From: Bostrychus sinensis
Taxonomy: Eukaryota; Chordata; Actinopteri; Gobiiformes; Eleotridae
Assembly: GCA_020698575.1 (NCBI GenBank)
Contig: CM036252.1
Location: 11,232,492-11,296,491 of the forward strand
Length of the DNA: 64,000 nucleotides
Direction: 5' to 3'
The stretch's first letter is position 1, and every line of letters starts with the position of its first letter. The notes below the pieces were generated by a model. It did not search any database. It saw only the letters and a list, made by a program, of their open reading frames with translations, and was not told the DNA's origin. Of this stretch, positions 1-12,300 are shown in pieces. A program made the translations under genes and the position numbers.

Positions 1-355
1 GCAGAGGAACCAAAAGAGACAGAAACAAATTTAAAACAACAAACCGATGACGTGTTGTTACCACAGGCTGTGAAATCCTCAGAGAAGCCGTCTGTGACTC
101 CCAAGCCTCAGATAAATGTAGAGACTGCTAACACTAACCCCGCCCCCGTCCCAGCGCCTAGGCCCTGCCCTCCTCCTGCTCAGCCCAAACTGCCCCCCAG
201 ACCCACAGTCACGCCCAGGTCCAGCCGAGGACCAGCCCAGGACAGAGGGCCGAGTGCGGGGCAGACCACGCCGCCGCTGCCCCCGAGGCCAGCAGTGGAC
301 ATCAGGACCAGAGCCAAGACAGAGACGACAAACGGAGAGGATCGAAATGGAACTG
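1..355 (+). CDS. sh3d19: sh3d19 exon, proline-rich region (partial at window edge)
   Basis: Open in frame 1 from the first base, ending at donor ACTG|GTGAGT with one base carried over. It encodes acidic then proline-rich sequence with repeated PPRP and PPLPPRP motifs typical of SH3 ligands. Confidence 0.85.
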
Positions 356-3300
356 GTGAGTTATTACGGACTAAATAACTCCCTGGCCTAAAGTAAAAGG
401 TATTGGCCTAAAGTCAAAGGTATTGGCCTAAAGTCAAAGGTATTGGCCTAAAGTCAAAGGTATTGGCCTAAAGTCAAAGGTATTGGCCTAAAGTCAAAAG
501 TATTGGCCTAAAGTCAAAGGTATTGGCCTAAAGTCAAAGGTATTGGCCTAAAGTCAAAGGTATTGGCCTAAAGTCAAAAGTATTGGCCTAAAGTCAAAGG
601 TATTGGTGACCTAAAATTCTGTAGCTAGGCCCGCTGACAGGCATTAAATGGGATTAAAAAGCATTAAATTTGATTCTAACAGGCATTCAAATTTAAAATG
701 GTTTTGAACTAAAATTGTTTTATTTGTGAATACAAAAATGTATTTATTTTAATAATAATTTAAATTTTCGTAGCCTACAGAAGCATGATAGACAGGCAGA
801 ACAAGTTTGCGTCCAGCGAGACCACATTACCCAAACATCTGTTGTTTGACTTTCAACAGTATTGATGCTTTATGAACTGTATTTTACAATATAACTGATC
901 ACATTCATGTAACGCTTCTGTACCTCCATGCATACTCAAAGCACTTTACATGAAGGAATCATTCACCCATTCACACTCACAAGCACTCACCCATTTATAC
1001 ACCATGTACACAGACACTGGAGGCAAGGAGTAAGTGTCTTCCCCAAGGGCACAACGACATGCAACAGGGGGAGCGGGGACCTTTGGGTTAGTGGGCGAGC
1101 GCTTCTACCAACTGAGCTACTGCTGCCCGTGCAAACACATTCTGACAATTTAAGCAGCTGCGATTTGTGGCATTAAAAAATTTAAATATTGCATTAAAAA
1201 TGGCACTAAAAAGCATTAAATTAGACTTTCTTGGCTGTAATAGAAAATACTTTTCTGGCCCCCTCTGACCCTGAGGCCCAGGCCAACAGAATCGTCGATC
1301 GTTTTTTGGATAAATGAATGAGAGCAGACTGGATGTAGAGAGCTTGTTGATTGGTCAGTGCTTCCTGGAGTGGGCGGGGGTTCGTGGGAGAGGCGGAGGT
1401 TTGTGCATCTGAGCTTTTTTAGGCCTCAGAAACTCAGGACCAGAGAATACAGGATTACTCAAACAGGCGTGAATGAAATAAAACACAACTCCAGCTATGT
1501 TTTCGATGAGGAAACGACATTATAACATGGTAGAAAGCTCAGAAAAGCTTATTTTGTTGAACAGCCATTCCCAAAGTCAAGAGAGTCGCGGCCCCCTTTA
1601 ATTTTCAAAAATCCCACGCGGACCCCAACAAACAACTTCCCTCTCTCCAAAAAATCATCAAAAGTCATGTTTTTCTCACTATATTTCTATAAAAACCTTA
1701 CAAAAGTGGCTAAAAGTGTTTTAAAGTAATATTTTAAACAAGTAAATACTGTAAATGTAATTCATTTCAAACTCATTTTCTTTCCCTTTAATGTCTTGAA
1801 CAGGTAATAATTGAGAAATAATATCAACATTATTTTTCAGTGAAAGTGGGAAGCAGTCGTCCCAGCGTCCCGTCCAAACCGGCCTCGCTGACCTCCCCAC
1901 GTCGAGCGAGTGGTAAGACCCCCGCTGCACAATGCTACGTTTCAAAGCTCAGAGACATAAATCCTTCTTTATTTTCACATGAGAAATATTCATATAACAT
2001 GTGTAGGGACTCTCTGAAAATGTGTGCGCAGCAGAAAGACCGAGTTATATTACACGACCGGAGCCTCGGGAAGGAAAAATGCACTTATTGTTGAGGCAGA
2101 GAAAGGAGCTGTTGTTGCCGAGCGGTGAGCGATATAAGAGCTCTGTGAGTGAATCCAGCTGAATGTAGCTCTGTGTTTAAATTCAGTAAATTCCCAGGAT
2201 GCAACAGGGTTCAGTGGGTTCCTACTGGTGCAAAATGAGTAAAAATAATAATGTTTTTAAGGTTTGAGAGGGCTTGAATTGTGTATAATTTGTAGTTAGT
2301 TTTATGTGCAGTTTAGCTACATATATTTAGGTAAAAAAATGTATACAAATTATTTTAAAAGTCTCATATTATGCTTTTTCAGGCTTTTTGTAATAGTATT
2401 GGACACCGTTGCATTAGTATTTTACATTTTATAACTTAAAATAATATATGTATCGAAAATGCACCTCCTGCTGGCAATGGTGGGGACTGGACAGAGCATA
2501 AAATGGCTAATTAGCGCGGCTGTTAGCAACATGAGGCTAACAGATAGATAAGTGAGCTGACTGCTTCGTAGTGGCAGGATTTTAAGCACTGAAATGATCA
2601 GAATGAGTCCGGTGACGGTGTGTGAGTTTTATAAACACGCAGGAGCACTTCCTAGTTTCTACGTAGAGCTGTGAGACCAAGTGTTTTCAGATCTTGAGAA
2701 GGGCAGTGCCTCAGCATACAGGATTACTCAAACAAAATGCTACTCAAGGTCTGTTTTTGAGATGGAAACAACATTGTAACATGGTTAGAAGTGCGAAAAA
2801 GTCAATTTAGCAAAATAGGGGACCTTTAAAATTTGAATTCTGTAAGCAAAAAGTGTTTTACTCCCAATAGAGATGAATTAAGCACATTTGAACATTAAGC
2901 CTAGTATATTTCTAAGCATTCATTTTGGTTAGATATTATTGACTTTATTGCTTTTTTAAGACTGTTTCATGAAGGTTCAAATTGGGTCAAAGTTAAAAGC
3001 TCACAAAAGTTGATTTAGCAAATGATTCAAATAACCTTTGTTGCCCTTTAAAACGTGTCATGTAGCAACAATAGGAGTTCTGTACTTGTCTTGTTTCATT
3101 GTAAGTTATGAGAAAATATAATTAATACTTAAATAGGTCATGAGATCATCTGAAATATCCCAAATTCTCATAGAGCTGGTGATGGTGAAATGTAAAAGTT
3201 TGAATCTTGTCTTTTCACTCTTTTGTCAGCTCCGAGCCTGGACTCAAACCGTGGTCCATCTCCAGACCCCAGTCCGGTCCCGCCCAAGCCCATCGCCCAG

Positions 3301-6300
3301 CCGCCCTGCAGACCGGGTCCAGCTCCCGCTCTGAGGAAGGCCGCCTCAGTCCAGAGCGGCTCGGACCCTCCTCTCCCTCCACGGTGCGAAGAGTCTCTGT
3401 CTCATCACACTATCATTCATTCATTCATTCGTTCATTATTCATAGCAATCTACATCAGTTGTGTTTCTGACACTAAAGGCCGTTCTACAGTTCAGTGAAC
3501 ACACAGAAAGGCGATTTTCCACACCGGCATTAACACAAGCCAACCGACCAAATGTGGACAGATTTACATTTTGGCCAGTAACATACTTTTTGTCTGGTTG
3601 GATTATTTTTTTCATTTACTTGAGACCTTGAGACGTTCTGATGCTATGCTTATAAATCCCCAACATTTAAAAGTTATAGTAAATAATGAGTGGAGAGACA
3701 AAATTAAAGTCTTTAGAGGGTCTTAATTAGGGCTGCACAATATATCGCAAAATTATCGTTATCGCAATATCAGCAAACGCAATATCCGTATCGCAAGAAT
3801 CTAAATATATCGCAAATCTCCTGAAATACATTGACTTTTCCATAATATTTTATCTAAAGGTCCCATATTGTGCTTTTTTCGGGCTTTGTGATATAAATTT
3901 GGACACCTTTGCATTCGCATTTTCACGTTTTTATAATAGGGCTGCACAGTATATCGCAAAATTATCGTTATCGCAATATCAGCAAACGCAATATCCGTAT
4001 CGCAAGAATCTAAATATATCGCAATAACGCTGTGGTCTTCCATCTGACAGAGATTTACACTGAAGAATCATTTTCCACCAGAGCCTTAAAAGAACATGTG
4101 TTGTGACTAAATAAAAATGTTTAAAAAGTCCAGTTTTAGTGGTAATTTAATTAATTTAGTCACAACTTAGCCTTGTTTTATTCCTGGTTTAGTCTGTGTT
4201 AAGTTTTGATTTTGTGGCTGTTTTGACTTGTAAATACAGGAACTTACATTTTTGTGAAATGTAGTGAATTTAACTTACTATGTTCGAAAAGTAGACTCTG
4301 TTTTCAAATATCGCAATAATATCGTTATCGCAATTTTCAACCTAGTTATCGAATATCGCATGTTTTCTCCATATCGTGCAGCCCTAGTCTTAATTAAACA
4401 TGTAAAAAAATAAATAAATACTGCAAAAGCAAATGTATACAGAGAGTTTAAACTTTTTTTTCTGTGATGATGATAAATTACTGTTCTAAAAAGTACGTTT
4501 TCAGTGGCCATTTTCAAAAGAACTGTAAAAATAACAGATTATTGTCTTATACACTACACATGAATAAGCATTTTGACATCTAAACTATGGCTAGCGAAAA
4601 AGCTAAATGGCTAGTAACCTTTAAAAAACACTATCCAAAATGACCAGTGAGCAAAAAGGTTATTGCTAAGCCCCGCGACCAACACAGTGACCAATATAGT
4701 TAAGTCTTTACAGGGCATTATTGTCTATTCATGTGGTCCTCGGAAACTTAGGAAAAGGTTTAAAGATGCACAAGTCAGAAAAAGAACATCATCTGCTTCA
4801 TGGACAGAGCAGAAAAGCAGCTGAGTCATTAACTTGCGTCTTAAACATGAGCTCTTTGAGTAAACTATGCAAATAATAAGTTTACTTTAAGCTGTTGCTC
4901 ACATAAGATTAACAGAGTTTTGTTAGAAATGCTAATCATTCTCATTTTACCCCTAATTAACTTTCAAGCTTTTTGGCTAAAGCTACATTTGCAAAATCTA
5001 TTAACATTCAGCTTTTAAGTAGTGAGAAGGCTAACGATAAATCTGACTAATTACTGTGTTAACATTATTGACCAATACCTTTGTTGGTCGACCTATGGTA
5101 ATGTCAGTATCCAGATTTTTTGAGATAAAAACACGTGAACATAAACAAGTCGGGAAAACGGCTTCTCATCTTGGAAAAATGAGCACCACATGAACGCAGC
5201 ATTAGCCCTGTCATCGCTAATTATGGTTTTAAAGGTGGTTTTACTGTGAAACTGCAAACCAAGCCGCCCAAAAAGTCCCAACAGCAGCAGAAGAAAGCTA
5301 TTCTAGTTCATTAGCTAGCTTGTAGCAGGTCAATACAAAGTTTATTAACAACAACAATAATAATATTTCTGTCTTATATAGTGCTTTTCTAGACACTCAA
5401 AGTGCTTTACAGTTAGTCTGCTTTTCCTTTACTCCTCAGTCACACAGTGGTGAGCTTCTGTAGCCACAGCTGGAGCAGACTGACAGAAACATGGCCTGTA
5501 GCAACCCATAATGTAATAATGGCCAATAATGTATTAATTGTTGCAAGTTTAAATGTAATAAAGCCAATAACATAATAAGTTGCCAATAATGTGTGACGTT
5601 TATTAGCCAGTAAGAGAATACCATTTTGCCAATAATGTGTAACATGTTAATGTTAATAAATAATGTTAATAAAGTTATCACATTATTGGTCTAGAATTTT
5701 TTTTTTTTTTTTTTTTTTTTCAGTTTTGTGCAGTTTGCTCATCAGAAATAGGTTTAGTGTAGTGAATGGCATAGTTAATTATGATTGTAAGAGGCAAAGA
5801 GATCTATTTTTCTAATTTTCTTGCAATTCAGAAATTTGCTTGTGTCTGTGAAGACTCTTAGTCCTCCAACCTGTCTAAATCACAAGAAAAACATTTAAAA
5901 ATAACTCAGTATTATAGTTTTAGATGTTTCATCTCTTCATTATCATCATTAGTTTTATTTCATTCATAATTTAAAAGAAAAAGCACAGACAGTTCATGTC
6001 AATAAAAAAATAAATGAAAAGGAGCAGAAAGAAGAGTGATCTTATATTATCTTATGAATATTTAGTCCAATAACAATCATGGGCACTGAGGTGGACTTTA
6101 TGGGCTGCTACAAATATCTCGGGGTCCACATCAACAACAAACTGGACTGGACTGAAAATACAGATGCTCTGTTCAAGAAAAGACAGCGCAGAGTGTATTT
6201 TTTAAGACAGTTTTACCAATCTGTTGTGGCCAGTGCCATTTTCTTTGGTGTTGTGTGCTGGGGCGGTGGGGCTAAAGTGGCTGAAACCAACCGGCTCAAT

Positions 6301-9300
6301 AAGCTCATCAGTAAAGCTGGTTCTGTCCTGGGACTGAAGTTGGAGTCCGTGGTTGAGGTCGCTGAGAGGAGGATACTGAAAAAATTGCTCAGTATCCGAA
6401 ACAATCCATCCCACCCTCTGCATGAAACTCTGGTCTCCTATCAGAGTACTTTCAGCTGTAGACTCAGACTGCCAAGAAGCAGCACAGAACGCCACAGGAG
6501 GTCTTTCCTACCTGTGGCCATCAGACTGTTTAACTCCTCCCCTTTTAGTAAGGGGAGGGAGTGACTCGGACCATCTTGTACGATGCGTAATAACTGTGTT
6601 GGGCCTTTCTATCTTATTTATTAATTTATTCATTATTTTACCTGCATCAGCTCCACTTTACATTTGGAGGAACACCGATTGTACTTTGTAAAATGGTCTT
6701 TTTATACTATTTTACTATTACTCAGTTAATAGAATTAATGTTATTTTATGTTTATGCTTTTTGTGTATGTTCATGTCTTTGCTCCTCTGGCACAGAAATT
6801 TCCCTCGGGATTAATAAAGTTATTTCTTATCTTATATTATCTGTTCCTTTTTAACATAAGGATTGTAGCACTTTCATTTTTACAAAGCTTATCCAAGAGA
6901 CTTTTTAATTTTTGTCAGTGTCTCTCTTGGAAGTTGCAGAGTCAGCGTTATTGGCTGAAAAGTTGTATTACATTATTTGACAAGTTATTAAGTTATCTGC
7001 CATTATTACATTATCGCTTGTTACGTGGCTGCCATTCTGCGCCAACAGCCTCAGATTTCCACATTAAAGCTTGAATCCTCTTTGTGTTTAGTAACCTTCC
7101 ATCTTTGTTTCCAGGCCAACCAGTGTGAAGCTCCTCCCCCTCCGTCCTCCGCCAATCAAATCCCTCCCCGGGCGGCCGCCTCCTCCCAGCGCCACCTCCT
7201 CCTCCAACCAGACGCCATCTTTGAAGAAAAGCCCCTCAGCGTCATCTTTACAAAGCGACCCCTCTCCGGTGTCGACCAATCAGACGCAGGGTCAAAGGGC
7301 GTCGAAGAAAGGACCCCCTCTGCCTCCTCGACCCAAACCGGGACATCCTCTTTACAACAGCAACGTAAGGAGAAAAACTCAAATAAAAGTGACGCGATTT
7401 TAATTGGTGAAGTTATTAAAAGCAGAGGGACAATTGGAGAAAAAAAAGTTAAATTTGTTAATAAAGTAAGCAAAGATTATAGAACTGGTTTAATCCCTGG
7501 TTTAGTCCATGTTTTAGTCCTGGATTAGACCTGATTTAGTCCTGGATTAGACCATGTTTTAGTCCTGGATTAGACCTGATTTAGTCCTGGATTAGATCAT
7601 GTTTTACTCCTGGATTAGACCATGTTTTAGTCCTGGATTAGACCTGATTTAGTCCTGGATTAGTCAAGGTTTTAGTCCTGAATTAGACCTGATTTAGTCC
7701 TGGATTAGACCTGATTTAGTCCTGGATTAGATCTGATTTAGTCCTGGATTAGACCTGATTTAGTCCTGATTTAGTCCTGGATTAGACCATGTTTTAGTGC
7801 TGAATTAGATCATGTTTTAGTCCTGGATTAGACCTGATTTAGTCCTGATTTAGTCCTGGATTAGACCATGTTTTAGTGCTGAATTAGATCATGTTTTAGT
7901 CCTGGATTAGACCTGATTTAGTCCTGATTTAGTCCTGGATTAGACCATGTTTTAGTGCTGGATTAGGTCATGTTTTAGTCCTGGATTAGACCTGATTTAG
8001 TCCTGATTTAGTCCTGGATTAGACCTGATTTAGTCCTGATTTAGTCCTGGATTAGACCTGATTTAGTCCTGATTTAGTCCTGGATTAGACCTGATTTAGT
8101 CCTGATTTAGTCCTGGATTAGACCATGTTTTAGTGCTGAATTAGATCATGTTTTAGTCCTGGATTAGACCTGATTTAGTCCTGATTTAGTCCTGGATTAG
8201 ACCATGTTTTAGTGCTGGATTAGGTCATGTTTTAGTCCTGGATTAGACCTGATTTAGTCCTGATTTAGTCCTGGATTAGACCTGATTTAGTCCTGATTTA
8301 GTCCTGGATTAGACCTGATTTAGTCCTGATTTAGTCCTGGATTAGACCTGATTTAGTCCTGATTTAGTCCTGGATTAGACCATGTTTTAGTGCTGGATTA
8401 GATCATGTTTTAGTCCTGGATTAGACCTGATTTAGTCCTGGATTAGACCATGTTTTAGTGCTGGATTAGATCATGTTTTATTCCTGGATTAGACCTGATT
8501 TAGTCCTGGATTAGATATGATTTAGTCCTGGATTAGACCATGTTTTAGTCCTGGATTAGACCTGATTTAGTCCTGGATTAGACCATGTTTTAGTCCTGGA
8601 TTAGACCTGATTTAGTCCTGGATTAGATCATGTTTTACTCCTGGATTAGACCATGTTTTAGTCCTGGATTAGACCTGATTTAGACCTGATTTAGTCCTGG
8701 ATTAGTCAATGTTTTAGTCCTGGATTAGACCTGATTTAGTCCTGGATTAGACCTGATTTAGTCCTGGATTAGATCTGATTTAGTCCTGGATTAGACCATG
8801 TTTTAGTGCTGGATTAGATCATGTTTTAGTCCTGGATTAGACCTGATTTAGTCCTGGATTAGACCATGTTTTAGTGCTGGATTAGATCATGTTTTAGTCC
8901 TGGATTAGACCTGATTTAGTCCTGGATTAGATCTGATTTAGTCCAGGATTAGATCTGATTTAGTCCTGGATTAGACCATGTTTTAGTCCTGGATTAGACC
9001 ATGTTTTAGTCCTGGATTAGACCTGATTTAGTCCTGGATTAGATCATGTTTTAGTCCTGGATTAGATCATGTTTTAGTCCTGGATTAGATCTGATTTAGT
9101 CCTGGATTAGATCTGATTCAGTCCTGGATTAGATCTGATTCAGTCCTGGATTAGACCTGATTTAGTCCTGGATTAGTCAATGTTTTAGTCCTGGATTAGT
9201 CAATGTTTTAGTCCTGGATTAGTCAATGTTTTAGTCCTGGATTAGTCCTGGATTAGATCATGTTTTAGTCCTGGATTAGACCTGATTTAGTCCTGATTTA

Positions 9301-12300
9301 GTCCTGGATTAGACCATGTTTTAGTGCTGGATTAGATCATGTTTTAGTCCTGGATTAGACCTGATTTAGTCCTGGATTAGATCTGATTTAGTCCAGGATT
9401 AGACCTGATTTAGTCCTGGATTAGACCATATTTTAGTCCTGGATTAGACCTGATTTAGTCCTGGATTAGACCTGATTTAGTCCTGGATTAGACCTGATTT
9501 AGTCCTGGATTAGATCTGATTTAGTCCCTGTGTTAGACCAGGTTTAATCCTCGTTGTTGACCTGATTTAGTCCCTGGTTTATACCTGGTTTAGTCCTGGT
9601 TTAACCCTAGTTTAGTCCTGGTTTAGTCTTAGTTTAATCCTGTTTTGCCCTGGTTTTAGCCCTGGTTAAGCCCTGGTTTATACCTACTTTAGTCCTGATT
9701 TCAAACTGGTTTAGACCCGGTTTAGTCCTGGTTTAGTCTTGGTTTAGTCCCTGGTCTCTAACTCTAATTATGGAAAATAATAATTCCCTTCTTTATGTTT
9801 CAGAAGCAGGAAGTCCTCATCGTCCTGGATGACCCAAGCCCCGCCCCCTCAGAGCCCAGCAGCCAATCAGGCGACAGCACTGGTCCAGCCCCAGTCTCTG
9901 CTCCGCTCATCGACGCGACTCAGTGCCTCCTGGACTTAGACGGAGAGCTGGAGCCGGTTCTGAACCAGGACCAGACCAAGCCTGCTCTAGAGGGACTCAC
10001 CGAAACACAGGTAAGACATCACACAGATGAACTGGGAACGATTTAGGCACAGAGGCAGACTTTATTTGTCCTATATAAACTCTAAAACCTGGCTTTTATC
10101 ACATGAGCATCAACATTTCCTGCAGTGATTCCCAAATAGACCCTTTTCACGTGATGTCAGACAACTTCCGTTTTGAGACGATGGGATGTATCTTCATTTC
10201 CGGTGCTGCTGCTCGCCAGTATGGAATTTACTCAGAGTCTTAAAAATTGGCCAAATATAAGGCTACATGATGTACAGAAGCTCGAAAAGGGATATACATT
10301 TTTCATTGAGGGTTACTTATTTGATTATGAAGGTAAGTGTTTTGTCTTGTAGCTAAAGCTAGTAGTTGTTAATGCTGTAGCGTTAGCAATATGTCTAACG
10401 GGGTGTGCGATAAAACAATATTAGATTATGTTACGATCTAAATGAATGACAGTCTGCTCACTGCATAGTACTGCAATGAACTTCTAATTAGACCTGAAAA
10501 GTCTTATTTTGTCACAGACTGATCACTACAGCAGAGTCAGTGTTCGAGCACAGAGCTTTACTAAATGAAAATATACTGTAGTACTATCCAGTGGTATTTC
10601 CTGATAAGCAGATTGTCAAATATTCAGATAAACTCAGACCATGACATGATCTAACACTGTTTTATAGCGCAGCTCTATCACTTAGCCATGTTGCTAACGC
10701 TATCTAGCTACATAACAAAGCACTCACTTCATAATCCAAGTATCCTTGGTTGAAGAATTAATATCCTTTCGCAAGTTTTGAACGTTTTGTGGTTAAATAT
10801 TCATTTGAAAATCGCTGTATATTGTGTAAACTTGTAAACAGCAATTTTTAAAAAAGTCTGGGTGAATTTCTTATGGGAGAAGCGCGGCACCGGAACTGAA
10901 GATACATCCCATCGTCTCAAAACGGAAGTTGTCTGACGTCACGTGAAAAGGGTCTATAGCGGGTTAAGGCTGAACATTGGGTCATGGAGGTAGTTGAATA
11001 TAGTAAGTTCAGTTTGTTTGGAGCCTAAATACTGATTTACTTTGATAAAATGGTGAAATAATGAGTGGAATAGTGCCAGTCCTCTGACCAACTTGCAGTG
11101 TTCATGGTGTACCCAGCCTCATACCCATAGTAACTATGATAGGTGCCAGCTACCAGTGATCATTTCAGGAATAAGAGAAAATTAATCAAAATATGAATAT
11201 TTCACATCATTAATATTAATGTACAGACAGAATAGAAGAGAAACTTGGTCTGCTCATCATGTACCGTATTTTCCGGACTATAAGCCGCTACTTTTTTCCC
11301 ACGCTTTGAACCATGCGGCTTATACAAAGATACGGCTTCTCTATGGATTTATCTTCAGCCGCCAGGGGGCGCTCTAGCAGGAAGTGCAAAAACAAGACAG
11401 ACAGGGGAAGTCAGCGCAAACAAGAACAAGTGTTTTTATGTAGCACATGCAACACAACACGCACGACAGCGACTTATTTTCACCCCCTCACCCCCTCATG
11501 ATGGAAAGCGCAGGAAGAAGTTCATGTGATGCAGCTTTTAAGTAGAAGGCCATCGATCTGGCTCCAGGAAGCTGCAGGTAAACTTGTCGTTAATGAATCC
11601 ATGGTGAGACGTTGGAGACGGCAGCGGGAAGAAGTCATCCAAAAGATGACAAAGGCTTTCAGACGACATAAAAGCAGGTGGCCTGAACTTGAAAATGTCC
11701 TTGAGGACTGGGTGAACACACAGAGAGTAGGCTGCAGATGTGGATCCACCGCACAGATCCCACTGAAAGCCGTGTTACAGGCACTGTTCGGCTTATATAT
11801 GTACTTTTTTATTTTTTTTTTTAAACTTAGTGGGTGCGGCTTATATTCAGGTGCGCTCTATAGTCCGGAAAATACGGTATAAGCCGTACCAGACTATAAG
11901 CCGCCGATATCCAGGTTGAGAAATGAGATATTTACCGGATACACAGACAGATTTTGTACTGTAAATGTTTATTTATGTACCTGAACTGATTGTTTCCGAA
12001 CAGTGCCTGTAACACGGCAGTAAAAGATCAAACAAAACAGAAAAGTAATTGATGGCTTTATTCATCTTCCTCCTGAGCACTGAAACCACTCAAGTCGTCT
12101 TCTTCACTGTCGTTTTTGCACTTCCTGCTAGAGCGCCCCCTGGCGGCTGAAGATAAATCCATAGAAAAGCCGCATCTTTGTATAAGCCGTATGGTTCAAA
12201 GCGTGGGAAAAATGTAGCGGCTTATAGTCCGGAAAATACGGTATTTGTTTTCCTAAGGTGGGACATGAGGGTAAATTCAACAATATATAAAATGTGACAA

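Noticed and set aside
7488..9775. CRISPR-like array because of regular short repeats
   Set aside because: There are no unique spacers; units abut directly and vary gradually. It is a eukaryotic intronic minisatellite.
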